Positions 49,320-58,950 of a stretch of 64,000 nucleotides of DNA are shown here, in pieces (within the stretch, counting starts at the first letter, position 1; each line of letters starts with the position of its first letter). The notes beneath the pieces are model-generated. The model was not told where the DNA came from. It did not search any database and worked only from the letters and a program-made list of their open reading frames with translations. This DNA comes from an uncultured Alistipes sp. Its GTDB lineage: Bacteria > Bacteroidota > Bacteroidia > Bacteroidales > Rikenellaceae. The stretch is from the NCBI GenBank assembly GCA_900770635.1, contig CAAGLB010000138.1, positions 1-64,000 on the forward strand. The letters are read 5' to 3'. Both the position numbers and the translations under genes were made by a program.

Positions 49320-51014
49320 TTAGTGCATGGGCAAATCCTGCTCACGGAGTATTCGCTCATACTCCTCAGTATTAAGAATCAGGTCGATAGCACGTTGAAC
49401 ATCCTCGTCGATGACCGCAAAATACTCCATTGCTCCTCGGCTATAAGCGTAGCGTGACAATAGCTCGGCGATGAGCATCTCCTCAACATCCCTACGATAG
49501 GTCTGCATGTTCGATATCTTGTCGTCTTTGATAAGCTCGCCAAGATGCTCAACCTCGTCACGTAGCTCCTCGTTGTAGAGATCCCTCTCTAAGGCCTTCT
49601 CCAACGCTTTGAGTGCACGACGGCTCTCAGACTCATACTCTATATCCTTCTCGGCAATGAAATCCACAAAGTTTTGATACTCCTCGTCGCTGATAGCAAA
49701 CGTACGCACATCGACCACATCGTCACGATGGCGACGCATATAGCCATCGCACCAATCCTCAACATATCCCAACGATGTGAGCATAGCTGCAAAGCGGCTG
49801 AGATATTGAGGCTCGAGCTTCACATCGGGAACGATGCCGCCACCATCATATATCTTACGGCCACCACGTGTCCTATACTCTGTAATTAGCGAGTCGGGCA
49901 CCTTGGCTATTGCGCCATCGCTATCACGTGACGTATAGTCGTGAGCCTGGATGCAACGTCCTGAGGGGATATAATACTTCTCGGTGGTGTATTTAAGATA
50001 TGTGTTGTAGCCGAGATATGCTGTGCTCTGCACCAAGCCTTTGCCATAGGTGCGCTGGCCCATGATAACAGCACGGTCCATATCCTGAAGCGAGCCTGCT
50101 AAAATCTCAGATGCCGAAGCCGACGAGCCATTGACAAGCACAACAATAGGCAGGTCCAACGCAAGAGGCGCATAGCGTGTGGCGAAGTGACGAAGCGACG
50201 ATGAGTCACGGCCCATAATAGACACAACACGCTCGCCCTGAGGCACAAACAACGAAGCTATGTCGACAGCCTCACGCATCAAGCCACCACCATTCGAGCG
50301 GTAGTCGAGCACAACACCACGAAGCTCGCCCTCGGCCATAAGTCCCTCAAGAGCCTTGCGCACCTCGTCGTAGCTGCCCTGAATAAAGTCGTTATGCGAG
50401 ATATAGGCAACACCATCACGAATAATGCCCGCATAGGGAACGCTGGGCACAGCAATACGTCGGCGGCGCAGCTTAAGTGTTTCACGCTTACCATCATACG
50501 AACGCTCGACACCCACCTCAACAAATGTTTCGGGATCGCCACGCAAAGCACCACTTATAGCATCTATGCTCTCGGCGGTCATATCCTTGCCATCAATCGT
50601 AATGATTCTGTCACCCGCCTTGATGCCCGCCTCATCGGCAGGAAAACCCTGGTATGGTTGGCCAAACACCACGCCATCACCACGCTTACGTATTGGCGAG
50701 CCTATGCCGCCATACTTACCCGTAGTCATAATGTCGAAGTCGCCCATATCCTCCTCCGAGAGATACTGCGAGTAGGGATCCGTAGCACGTGTTATGCCGT
50801 AGGCAGCAGCACTCAGCAGCTTGTCGACAGGCACATCGCCAACATACTTATTATCGAACTCATACATCATATTAGCCAGAATCTCGATAGCTCGTCCGAG
50901 CTCGAAATCGGCCTTATCACGGTTGCTCTCCTGAGCCACCGCACTACCCACACAAAGCGTGGCCGCTGCAACGAGGCAGCATATAACAACACTCCTTTTC
51001 ATCCCAATCATCAT
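49320..51014 (-). CDS. C-terminal processing peptidase, S41 family
   Basis: 564 residues. It has a signal peptide (ending SAVAQ) and a PDZ domain (~90-175: IGSPIRKRGDGVVFGQ ... AGIKAGDRIITIDGKD). The S41 catalytic domain carries Ser in NGSSASASEILAG and Lys in GQRTYGKGLVQS, and it has a long C-terminal helical extension (~390-564). Such tail-specific proteases cut envelope proteins in the periplasm. The first ATG overlaps the stop of the upstream gene; ATGs at 51011 and 51002 are also possible. Confidence 0.93.
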   Translation of the reverse strand: MMIGMKRSVVICCLVAAATLCVGSAVAQESNRDKADFELGRAIEILANMMYEFDNKYVGDVPVDKLLSAAAYGITRATDPYSQYLSEEDMGDFDIMTTGKYGGIGSPIRKRGDGVVFGQPYQGFPADEAGIKAGDRIITIDGKDMTAESIDAISGALRGDPETFVEVGVERSYDGKRETLKLRRRRIAVPSVPYAGIIRDGVAYISHNDFIQGSYDEVRKALEGLMAEGELRGVVLDYRSNGGGLMREAVDIASLFVPQGERVVSIMGRDSSSLRHFATRYAPLALDLPIVVLVNGSSASASEILAGSLQDMDRAVIMGQRTYGKGLVQSTAYLGYNTYLKYTTEKYYIPSGRCIQAHDYTSRDSDGAIAKVPDSLITEYRTRGGRKIYDGGGIVPDVKLEPQYLSRFAAMLTSLGYVEDWCDGYMRRHRDDVVDVRTFAISDEEYQNFVDFIAEKDIEYESESRRALKALEKALERDLYNEELRDEVEHLGELIKDDKISNMQTYRRDVEEMLIAELLSRYAYSRGAMEYFAVIDEDVQRAIDLILNTEEYERILREQDLPMH

Positions 51015-51503
51015 TTATTCACTCTCGTAACGACGATTTGCAATGTAAGCCTTAAGCTGTAGCGCAACACGGGCAACAGCACGACGCACGCCACGAAGCT
51101 CGACGCCACCCTCAACCGAATGTACCTCGATACGATCCTCGAACACCAAAGACAGACGGTGGATGATACCCTCAGCACGATACACCAAGCACTCGGCACT
51201 CTCCTCAACGATGCGGAAGCCAAACAGGCGCATAGCATTGTCGATACGTACCCTATCCTCAACGATGTGGCAATCGGCAACACGGCTACGCATATATCCA
51301 AATAGCGGATAGAATGCTGCGAGCGTCACAAAGCCTACAATCATATAGTGGCCTCGCTGGGTGTGTAGGTGCGCTTCGAGAAGCTGCCACACAGTAAGCT
51401 GCGTGGGCTCGGCGAGGTCCATTAGCCAAACCAAGCCTACGTACAGAACGCACAACACTACGAGATATTTTAGCGAACGAAGTATGTATTTCACAATTTT
51501 CAT
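51015..51503 (-). CDS. Membrane protein of unknown function
   Basis: 162 residues. TM1 (YLVVLCVLYVGLVWLM) and TM2 (YMIVGFVTLAAFYPLFGYM) are followed by a ~95-residue cytoplasmic or periplasmic beta-rich domain (HIVEDRVRIDNAMRLFGFRIVEES). It has no recognised family. It sits between ispH (14 bp upstream) and the S41 protease (immediately downstream), so it is co-transcribed and may be functionally linked to the protease. The ATG at 51501-51503 was chosen over one three codons earlier. Confidence 0.7.
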   Translation of the reverse strand: MKIVKYILRSLKYLVVLCVLYVGLVWLMDLAEPTQLTVWQLLEAHLHTQRGHYMIVGFVTLAAFYPLFGYMRSRVADCHIVEDRVRIDNAMRLFGFRIVEESAECLVYRAEGIIHRLSLVFEDRIEVHSVEGGVELRGVRRAVARVALQLKAYIANRRYESE

Positions 51504-51517
51504 AACATCCACAAAAT

Positions 51518-52381
51518 TTAGTTATCCATATTTTTTATAGCCTCGGCCACCTGCTCCATGAGCCAACGAGGTGTCGACGTAGCGCCACATATACCCACGC
51601 TCTCAACACCCTCAAACCATGCGCCATCGAGCTCCGACTCATCCTCAACCATATAGCATCGCTCATTTGCCCTACGACACACTTCGCACAACACCTTGCC
51701 ATTTGACGACTTACGCCCCGACACAAACACCACAACATCGACACTCTGGGCAAACTCCGCCAACAGAGGCTCACGGCCCGCAACACGACGACAGATAGTG
51801 TCGTCGATAGTTACACTCTCAACGCTCGACGCTCGACGCTTAATCTCATCGCCGAGATGATTAAATAGCTCTATGCTCTGCGTTGTTTGCGACAAGAAAT
51901 ATATGGGCTTAGTAAAGTCAACAGCATCGAGGTCGGCCTCACGCTCAACAACAATAACATCGTCGTTTACCTGGCCCGTAAGTCCCACAACCTCGGCATG
52001 GCCACGCTTGCCAAGAAGCACCACACTGCCACCTACGACGCTCATCTTAGCATAGGCCTCACGCACACGACGCTGCAGGCGGGCGACAACAGGGCATGTT
52101 GCATCTATAACCTCGATACCCAGCTCCTCGGCAAGGCTATATGTGCGTGGCGGCTCGCCATGAGCACGTATGAGCAGCGTGCTACGTCCCATCGACGCTA
52201 TGTCGTCGTGGGTGATGGTACGCAAGCCCAAGGCCTCCAAGCGCTGCACCTCAACACGATTATGGACAATGTCGCCCAACGAGCACACCTCCTTCGCACG
52301 CTGAAGAGCGGCCTCAGCCTCACCAATGGCACGCACAACTCCAAAGCAGAATCCCGAGTTATCGTCAATAACTACACGCAT
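51518..52381 (-). CDS. ispH: 4-hydroxy-3-methylbut-2-enyl diphosphate reductase
   Basis: 287 residues. The three [4Fe-4S] cysteines are C12 (GFCFGV), C96 (DATCPVV) and the Cys of TICRRVAGRE (~198). RAHGEPP and GATSTPRWL are also present. It makes IPP/DMAPP in the last step of the MEP isoprenoid pathway. It lies 13 bp after cmk. Confidence 0.96.
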   Translation of the reverse strand: MRVVIDDNSGFCFGVVRAIGEAEAALQRAKEVCSLGDIVHNRVEVQRLEALGLRTITHDDIASMGRSTLLIRAHGEPPRTYSLAEELGIEVIDATCPVVARLQRRVREAYAKMSVVGGSVVLLGKRGHAEVVGLTGQVNDDVIVVEREADLDAVDFTKPIYFLSQTTQSIELFNHLGDEIKRRASSVESVTIDDTICRRVAGREPLLAEFAQSVDVVVFVSGRKSSNGKVLCEVCRRANERCYMVEDESELDGAWFEGVESVGICGATSTPRWLMEQVAEAIKNMDN

Positions 52382-52394
52382 AAGCTCAGTCGTT

Positions 52395-53090
52395 TTACTC
52401 GGCCATCACACGCTGATACTCACTATCGAACCATGCCATCTGCTCCTCAACACTCATCTTCGAGTTGTCCAGCACTACGGCATCATCGGCCTTGCGCAAA
52501 GGCGATATAGCACGACTCATGTCGGCCTTATCACGTGACACCACGTTCTCGTATATCTCCTCCAGCGACACGTTATCGCCCTTGGCCATAAGTTCCTTGT
52601 AGCGACGCTCGGCACGCACACGAGCATCGGCTGTCATATAGATTTTAAGCTCGGCATCGGGGAACACGACAGTGCCTATATCACGGCCATCCATGACAAC
52701 ACCCTTGCGCTGGCCCATCTGCTGCTGCATCTTAACGAGCTTCTCACGCACCTGTGCAATAGAGCTTACGGCGCTCACACAGTTGCTCACCTCGATAGTG
52801 CGAATCTTGCCCTCAACCAAGTCGCCATTGACATATATGTCCGAAGCACCACGCTCAGGATTAAACCTAAAATCGATGTTTATATCGTCGAGCATAGCCA
52901 CAATTTTCTCGTCGTTAACAATGCCCAACTCGATAGCTCCATGCTCCATAGCATACAACGCCACAGCACGATACATAGCTCCTGTGTCGATGAATATATA
53001 ACCCAAGCGGGCAGCAATAGCCTTAGCAAACGTACTCTTGCCACACGACGAATGACCGTCGATAGCAATGATAATTCTCTTATTGTTCAT
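52395..53090 (-). CDS. cmk: Cytidylate kinase
   Basis: 231 residues. The P-loop is GHSSCGKST (~12-20), with YIFIDTGAMYRA, GVVMDGRDIGTVVFPDAELK and a LID region DKADMSRAISPLRKADDA. It phosphorylates CMP and dCMP. It is 1 bp from the LysE-family stop and 13 bp from ispH, within an operon. Confidence 0.96.
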   Translation of the reverse strand: MNNKRIIIAIDGHSSCGKSTFAKAIAARLGYIFIDTGAMYRAVALYAMEHGAIELGIVNDEKIVAMLDDINIDFRFNPERGASDIYVNGDLVEGKIRTIEVSNCVSAVSSIAQVREKLVKMQQQMGQRKGVVMDGRDIGTVVFPDAELKIYMTADARVRAERRYKELMAKGDNVSLEEIYENVVSRDKADMSRAISPLRKADDAVVLDNSKMSVEEQMAWFDSEYQRVMAE

Positions 53091-53091
53091 C

Positions 53092-53751
53092 TTATTTGAT
53101 TATTGTCGAAAGGAGTGTAATGAGTCCGAGCACGCTGATGACAACACCAGCAACATGGTTTATTGTGAGCATGTGGCGTGGACGGAATCTCTTACGGAAA
53201 ATATTGATTAGCGATGTTATCGACAGCCACCATGTCATAGCGCCAAGCATAAAGCCGAGGATGACAAACATATTCTGCATTATGCGGCTCACCGACAGCG
53301 CATCGGGCGACATAGATATATCGAGGTTGAACATCGTGAAAAATGCCAATATGTAGGGGATGATAACGATGAAGTTGGCGAGTGTAACACCAAACATCGA
53401 GGCAAAATCCTGCCATAGGTGTGTCTGTCCAGCACGGTTCTTACGTATCTGGGGCACAGGATTTTGGAAAAAGATGAAGAGTCCTATGATGATGACAATC
53501 ACGCCACCACAAATCTGGATGATCATGCTATACTCGTCGATGTAGGACTTGATGAGCGCATATACCGAGAAGGCGAGGATGGCAAGCAGGGTGTCGGCAC
53601 ATGCCACGCCGAGGCCCGACACAATGCCTGAGAGATGCCCCTTGCTAAGTGTGCGCTGTATGCACAACACCGCCACAGGGCCCACCGTAACCGACGAAGC
53701 CAAGCCTACACACAAACCACCGATAAGTATCTTTAATAAGCCTAAAAGCAT
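53092..53751 (-). CDS. LysE/RhtB-family transporter
   Basis: 219 residues with six TM segments. The family start is GLASSVTVGPVAVLCIQRTLSKGH, with GLGVACADTLLAILAF and a central loop FFQNPVPQIRKNRAG. LysE/RhtB proteins export amino acids or related metabolites; the substrate is unknown here. The ATG at 53749-53751 is chosen, with AAAGGAT upstream. It is the first gene of the cmk-ispH-S41-kinase unit. Confidence 0.88.
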   Translation of the reverse strand: MLLGLLKILIGGLCVGLASSVTVGPVAVLCIQRTLSKGHLSGIVSGLGVACADTLLAILAFSVYALIKSYIDEYSMIIQICGGVIVIIIGLFIFFQNPVPQIRKNRAGQTHLWQDFASMFGVTLANFIVIIPYILAFFTMFNLDISMSPDALSVSRIMQNMFVILGFMLGAMTWWLSITSLINIFRKRFRPRHMLTINHVAGVVISVLGLITLLSTIIK

Positions 53752-53824
53752 CTGATAATATCCTTTTGCGTGTTGCGTTGCACCACCATATCGAGCAGTC
53801 CAAACACAAACACATATATCGTTG

Positions 53825-53832
53825 CAAAGATA
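53825..53832 (-). promoter_or_regulatory. -7 promoter element of the lysE-cmk-ispH unit
   Basis: TATCTTTG on the minus strand, ~75 bp before the LysE start. It is the only such box before this long gene run. Confidence 0.7.
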
Positions 53833-53938
53833 CAACCTTTTTAGAATTTTCGAGCTACTAAATATGCTAAAAATTCACATTTATCCTTTAGGATAGCTTT
53901 TTTAGTGGCGACATTCTTGCCAAATAGGATAATCTTCG

Positions 53939-53946
53939 TAACTTTA
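53939..53946 (+). promoter_or_regulatory. -7 promoter element of the DUF3467 gene (weak)
   Basis: TAACTTTA, one mismatch to TAnnTTTG, 34 bp before the ATG at 53980. Confidence 0.5.
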
Positions 53947-53979
53947 CACCACGAAAATAACATTAAAACCAATTACACT

Positions 53980-54288
53980 ATGAACGAAGTTAAGAAAGCA
54001 ACAGGCATTGAGATACAGCTCGACGAGCAGATTGCCCAGGGCAACTACTGCAACCTTGCAATCATCGCACACTCAACATCGGAGTTTATCCTCGACTTTG
54101 CCACCATGCTCCCTGGCCTACCTAAGGCGCGTGTCAAGAGCCGTGTGGTGCTCACCCCCGAGCATGCTAAGCGCCTTCTGTTGTCGTTGCAGGAGAACAT
54201 CACTCGCTACGAGAGCAACATCGGCAAGATCAACATCCCATCGAAGCAGCCAATGATCGATCCATTTGGCAGCAAGGGAAATGCCTAA
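53980..54288 (+). CDS. DUF3467 protein
   Basis: 102 residues, the usual size for DUF3467. It begins IEIQLDEQIAQGNYCNLAIIAHSTSEFILDF, with a helical second half (PEHAKRLLLSLQENITRYE). It is cytosolic, with no signal. Small DUF3467 proteins are conserved across Bacteroidota and have no established role. The ATG at 53980 is preferred over an in-frame ATG 25 codons upstream. Confidence 0.85.
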   Translation: MNEVKKATGIEIQLDEQIAQGNYCNLAIIAHSTSEFILDFATMLPGLPKARVKSRVVLTPEHAKRLLLSLQENITRYESNIGKINIPSKQPMIDPFGSKGNA

Positions 54289-54305
54289 CACCCATCCGCA
54301 CAAAA

Positions 54306-54352
54306 AGCCAATGGGCTGACTGAAATCGTTATCAGTCAGCCCATTGTTTTAA
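54306..54352 (+). terminator. Terminator of the DUF3467 gene
   Basis: The long stem AATGGGCTGACTGA/TCAGTCAGCCCATT is followed by GTTTT, 18 bp past the stop. Confidence 0.85.
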
Positions 54353-54382
54353 ATTAAGTATAGCAATTCTGGATAATACTAT

Positions 54383-54426
54383 GATAACAATAGGCGGAAG
54401 TCTTATGACCTCCGCCTATTGTTATC
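54383..54426. terminator. Terminator of lipoprotein D
   Basis: The perfect 18-bp stem GATAACAATAGGCGGAAG / CTCCGCCTATTGTTATC with a short loop. It lies 20 bp beyond the stop at 54447 and forms a back-to-back pair with the preceding terminator. Confidence 0.85.
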
Positions 54427-54446
54427 TCCCTTGAAGCACTACTCAC

Positions 54447-56531
54447 TTAATTGAGTGCCTTGATTGTCACACCGGACTTCTGCGCCTCTCCAAAAACCAA
54501 CGAGCGGGGTGCAGCAAGGGTGCTTGACGTGCCAGCATTAAGCTCCGCAACGAGCGCTCGTAGCTCCTCGATATCGCCCTTATTCTCGGCTGTTGGACAG
54601 GTATAAAGGCGGCCTATAGGGCTAAGCTTGCCATTATTATCGGTAGCATAGCACAGCGCCGTTTGCTCAACATTCCAGTCGGCCAAATAGAACGAGTATG
54701 GCTGGCTAATGCTACACTTGTCCCAATAGCCTGAGGTAACCTGCCACAACTCGCCATCCGACACCGCAGCCGCATTGGTGCAATCGTCCTCAACCATAGT
54801 GCTAAACAACGAGCGTACATCATCCAACTCGGTGTACTTAACAACGGTGATGGCACGGCCACAAGTAGCCGCCGCATCGTTGAATATTGTACCACTCTCA
54901 TCATCACCCGAGTAGTAGCCAACAAGCTCAACCTGTGGCCTTATCGACGAGAATGTATCGGTACGAGCAAAGGCGGGGAAGGTGAAGCACTTGACAACCT
55001 TACCTGTGTGGACATCGAGGGCGTAAATATAGCCAAGATACTCGGTATCAGGCTGCAAGCCCGACACCTGCAACGTAGCATTACCATTGTAGTAGTACTG
55101 ATCCAAAATCTCGGCAACGGTAATAGTTGGATTGAACTTTTTGTACTCCTCGAGGTAGTAGCTAAATGCCTCGTTTTCGTATCCCACAAACGTTGCCTCA
55201 TCGTACTCATCAGCCTTGCAAAGTCCTGGAACATAATATATTGTCTTATCCGACGACTTCACGTTCATGGTGAAGCCATAAGGCGTAACACTCGATGCCG
55301 AGAGCTCGAAAACAACCTCCTCGACAGAGCCACCAGGGAGTGTTCTAAATGTCTTCATCTCGGCAGCTGTGGTGATACCGCCATCGTAGCCAAAGGCGAT
55401 GATATAGTAGTCGGTATCGGCTGCTGGGAGCTTCATGGCTGTGCTTCCCTCGTGCACCACACGACCACGATCGTTGGCCATCATATCCATCCAGCCACCC
55501 CACTGCTCGACAATCTTGTGCATCATATCCTGAGCCTCGGTAACGCCGTCCCAAGGGGCTACGAGAGCGCAATATTTATCGTCGTTGTTCGAAGGCGTGA
55601 TGCTGAACGACGCCTCCATCTGACCAATATCCCACACCTCAATCTCGAAGGTCATAGCAGACTGCGCAGCACCCTCAGTAGTATATCTACCACGCTGAAC
55701 ATCAGTGCAAATGAAGATACCATCCTGGTCAACAATAAGACCCGCAATGAGGAAATAATACTCCGTATACTCCTTCAAGCCCTTGGCTTCGAGGTCGAGA
55801 GCGCCCTTATGTACCAAGGCATCGAGCACCTGCTGCTCACTATAACCCTGGCTTAGGAGAGTGTTTATATCCTGCTGAAAATAGTACTGATAGAAATACT
55901 CGTGCGACATCTGATGTCCCTCCTCGTCCTCAACATAGTAGTTATACTGCTCAACGGGCATGGTGCACAAGTACCAATTAATATCCTCGTCTGTTGGGTT
56001 AACATACAGACTAACAGTGTTATTCACCACCCCATGTCCCACTCTGAAATCGCAGACGAGCTTGGGAACATTTATGGTTTTAAACTCCTTCTTCTTTACG
56101 TCGGTAATAGCCTTGCAGCCACCCTCAACATCGACGCCAAACACGATGATATAGTGCTCGGTATCGTTCTTAAGGCCCGAGAACGACACATGGTCGATCT
56201 TACCCCTATCTACCACCTCGGGCATATACTCCTCCAAGGTTTTACCCTTGTTAGAGGCCTCAGAATCAATCTCCATGAAGATGCTCTCAATCAAAAACTC
56301 CTCACGGGTAAACTCCTCTATCTCTGCCTTTTCAAGAACCAAGCATAGGTAGTCCATCTCCTTATCTTTGGGCGTCACACTAAACCACACAGTGCCTCGT
56401 GACACATCGTGAATGAGAACATCGAAGTCCTCGGTCTGAGGCTCTGGGAGTGGCTCTACTGGCTGCTCACACGACACACAAACGATGGCGAGCAGCATCG
56501 CAAAAAGCGATGACAAAATAGACTTTTTCAT
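54447..56531 (-). CDS. Large modular lipoprotein (family member D)
   Basis: 694 residues. Lipobox CVSC gives Cys21, followed by EQPVEPLPEP. Four ~110-130-residue modules run from ~30 to ~525. Each has an opening strand (VLIHDVSRGTVWFSVTP), an inserted helical stretch (EEFTREEFLIESIFMEI) and a closing strand (LPAADTDYYIIAFGYDGG). The C-terminal domain (~530-694) ends with a helix (GDIEELRALVAELNAG) and SLVFGE. It is close to member F in order and motifs. No catalytic motif. A surface role is likely but unknown. Confidence 0.8.
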   Translation of the reverse strand: MKKSILSSLFAMLLAIVCVSCEQPVEPLPEPQTEDFDVLIHDVSRGTVWFSVTPKDKEMDYLCLVLEKAEIEEFTREEFLIESIFMEIDSEASNKGKTLEEYMPEVVDRGKIDHVSFSGLKNDTEHYIIVFGVDVEGGCKAITDVKKKEFKTINVPKLVCDFRVGHGVVNNTVSLYVNPTDEDINWYLCTMPVEQYNYYVEDEEGHQMSHEYFYQYYFQQDINTLLSQGYSEQQVLDALVHKGALDLEAKGLKEYTEYYFLIAGLIVDQDGIFICTDVQRGRYTTEGAAQSAMTFEIEVWDIGQMEASFSITPSNNDDKYCALVAPWDGVTEAQDMMHKIVEQWGGWMDMMANDRGRVVHEGSTAMKLPAADTDYYIIAFGYDGGITTAAEMKTFRTLPGGSVEEVVFELSASSVTPYGFTMNVKSSDKTIYYVPGLCKADEYDEATFVGYENEAFSYYLEEYKKFNPTITVAEILDQYYYNGNATLQVSGLQPDTEYLGYIYALDVHTGKVVKCFTFPAFARTDTFSSIRPQVELVGYYSGDDESGTIFNDAAATCGRAITVVKYTELDDVRSLFSTMVEDDCTNAAAVSDGELWQVTSGYWDKCSISQPYSFYLADWNVEQTALCYATDNNGKLSPIGRLYTCPTAENKGDIEELRALVAELNAGTSSTLAAPRSLVFGEAQKSGVTIKALN

Positions 56532-56550
56532 AACATATACTTTACAAATT

Positions 56551-56580
56551 ACGGAGCTACACGACATGGTGCAGCTCCGT
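56551..56580 (-). terminator. Hairpin between lipoproteins E and D
   Basis: The stem ACGGAGCT/AGCTCCGT with a 14-nt loop in the 71-bp E-D gap has no T run on the minus strand. It may be a weak terminator or an mRNA processing or stability hairpin. Confidence 0.5.
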
Positions 56581-56602
56581 AAAGGTCATTAGATATATAT
56601 AA

Positions 56603-58909
56603 TTATAGTGAGAACGACTTAACAAAGCCAAGCGCCATAACGTCGCTTGCTGCGCTCTGCAAAGGTTCAACATCGTGGTAGACAACCTTAGATGAGCGTG
56701 GTGCGCCAACCTCCTGGCTCCATACGCACTCCATCATAGGCTCAGCAACATCACTAAATACCAACGACTTAGCAGCTGCCACAGCCGAAGCATTGTTCAC
56801 TGCATCAACATAGCCACGCAACTCCTCGATGTCACCAGCTCCAACAGGCTTAACACCCATGCGCGCCACCTTAGCCTCGTGGCCGTTAGCATCCTGAGCA
56901 TAGGCTACAACCGTCTGCTCGAGATCCCACTCAGCAATGAAGAAGTGGTAAGGAACAGCAAGGCTTGCGAGCTGCTGCCAGTAGCCACGGAACTCAGAGA
57001 TGATATAGCGGTCTGCAAGAGCAGCAACATCAGCATAAGGGTCGTTAGATAGTGCCGCATAGGCAGCTGAAGCATTCTCAATATTGTTCAACTTAACAGC
57101 GATGATAGGACGGTCCGATGTAAGCTCCTTATCACCGAAGATAGTACCCGCCTCATGCTCACCATTGTAAACGCCAAGAAGCTCAATCTCAGGAGTTACA
57201 CTGCCCACATTTGTTGTTGTGGCGATAACCTCGCTATATACGCAACGAGCAAACTTGCGGTTCTCAGCGTCGATAGCCAAAACATAGCCGATATAGTCAC
57301 GGTTAGGCTCGAGGTTAGCAACATAGTACTTGCCATCGCCATTGCGATAGTAGCCTGTGAGCTTCTCCTCCAATGCCTCCCAGAAGGTAAGGCTTGGGCT
57401 CTGGCCCTCCATAGTCATCTGCACGAGCTGTGCAAGGCTTGAAGCTGATGCGTCGAGAGCAGCCTGAGGATCGAAGTTATCGGCATAGGCGATACCTGGC
57501 TGATAGTAGATTGTAGGATCGTCAGCCTTGATCTCGAGGTAGAAGTCGTAAGGACCTACATCCGAAGCCGAGATTGTGAAGTTTGCAGTATAAGGATCGC
57601 CCTGCTCAGCAGTCATAAACGACACGTAAACTGGAGCCGAGGTGATAGTACCAGGATTAGAGTCATACTCGCCAGTCTCCTCGTTGATTACAGTGCCGTA
57701 TGTTGGGTTAGGCTCGAAGCTGAATGCTACGACAAAGTACTCTGTCTCAGCTATGTTGAGCTCCACCTTATTGTCGCCTGTAAGGTCCATAACGCCCTTC
57801 ACAGGATCACGATGCTTGAGCTCGGTGTAGTTCTCCCAGTAGTAGATATACTCGGTAACAGCAGAGTTAGCAAGGTCGATAGGCTTCATGCTCTTCTTCT
57901 GGCTGTCGATATAGCCGATGTAGTAGTAGTAGTTTGCATCGAGGTCAGATGGGGTGATACGCACCTCAGCAGAGTAGTTGCTGATGTTGAACACATCGAT
58001 GTCGAATGTAAGGTTGCTCTCTGAAGCCTCGCCAGAGTTGTAGCGCAACTCTTTGAGTGATGATGTAGCTACTGCAACACCATCGGTATAGTCTACGGCA
58101 GCAGTGAATGTCACATACTTAGTCTTAGGCTGAAGGCCTGATGCGTTGAGTGTGCGCATGCCCTTGTGGAAGAGCTTAACGCCAATCTCGTCAGCCGATA
58201 GGCCCTTATCTTTGAGCACTGAGATCTCGGTGTTAAGGTAGTTCTGATAGAACTCCTCCTTAGTCCAGCCATACTCACCCTCAGCGCTTGTGTACGACTG
58301 ATACTCCTCAACAGTGAGGTTTACAAGGTGCCACAACTGGTTGTTGTCCGATGGCTTAACGTTGAGCGCTGCATTTGTAAGGTGCACGGTAGCCTTAACT
58401 TCGAAGGTGCAAGACGATGGTGTCACATTTCCACCTGCTGCCTCGGTCTCGAAGGCACGCATAGCCAACTTGCTTGATGGAGCATAGGCCTCAGCAGCAT
58501 CTACGCCGAACACCAATACGTAGTACTTTGTGCCAGAGTTAAGGTTCTCAACCTGGTGGCCCTCAAGAGCACCACGCTTAACCTTCTCTGCCATGAACTC
58601 CTCGAATGCTATGCCATTAGCATCGGTGTAGGCCTTAATATCGGCATATACCTTAGCCATAATCTCGGCATCAGTAGCGTAAGACTCTGTGGTCTTTGCA
58701 TCGAGAACGACAACGAGGTAGTCAGCCTCGAGGTTCGAAGGAGTGACATTGAGTGTTACGGCAGTCTTAGTGACATCAGTAACCTCGAGCTCGAATGTAA
58801 GCTCCTGTGGCTTAGGCTGTGGCTCAGGTGTTGGCTCCTCGTTGTTACAAGAAGCAAACGATAGCGCAGTCACCACGAGTGCTGCCATCATCCAAATAAG
58901 TTTTCTCAT
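56603..58909 (-). CDS. Large modular lipoprotein (family member E)
   Basis: 768 residues. Lipobox FASC gives Cys21, followed by NNEEPTPEPQPKPQ. Four modules are visible (~35-155, ~160-290, ~295-430, ~440-580) with the same start and end motifs as D and F (LTFELEVTDVTKTAVTLNVTP; VENLNSGTKYYVLVFGVDAA). The C-terminal domain has GDIEELRGYVDAVNNAS and SLVFSDVAE, then a ~45-residue tail. It is transcribed after a small lipoprotein gene 41 bp upstream, and D follows. Confidence 0.8.
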   Translation of the reverse strand: MRKLIWMMAALVVTALSFASCNNEEPTPEPQPKPQELTFELEVTDVTKTAVTLNVTPSNLEADYLVVVLDAKTTESYATDAEIMAKVYADIKAYTDANGIAFEEFMAEKVKRGALEGHQVENLNSGTKYYVLVFGVDAAEAYAPSSKLAMRAFETEAAGGNVTPSSCTFEVKATVHLTNAALNVKPSDNNQLWHLVNLTVEEYQSYTSAEGEYGWTKEEFYQNYLNTEISVLKDKGLSADEIGVKLFHKGMRTLNASGLQPKTKYVTFTAAVDYTDGVAVATSSLKELRYNSGEASESNLTFDIDVFNISNYSAEVRITPSDLDANYYYYIGYIDSQKKSMKPIDLANSAVTEYIYYWENYTELKHRDPVKGVMDLTGDNKVELNIAETEYFVVAFSFEPNPTYGTVINEETGEYDSNPGTITSAPVYVSFMTAEQGDPYTANFTISASDVGPYDFYLEIKADDPTIYYQPGIAYADNFDPQAALDASASSLAQLVQMTMEGQSPSLTFWEALEEKLTGYYRNGDGKYYVANLEPNRDYIGYVLAIDAENRKFARCVYSEVIATTTNVGSVTPEIELLGVYNGEHEAGTIFGDKELTSDRPIIAVKLNNIENASAAYAALSNDPYADVAALADRYIISEFRGYWQQLASLAVPYHFFIAEWDLEQTVVAYAQDANGHEAKVARMGVKPVGAGDIEELRGYVDAVNNASAVAAAKSLVFSDVAEPMMECVWSQEVGAPRSSKVVYHDVEPLQSAASDVMALGFVKSFSL

Positions 58910-58950
58910 AGTTTTAGTGGTATTTAATTAGTAATCAATTATTACACACA

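Noticed and set aside
55008..55856. 282-codon ORF on the plus strand
   Set aside because: It is antisense to lipoprotein D; it has no start signal and its composition is that of a mirror frame.
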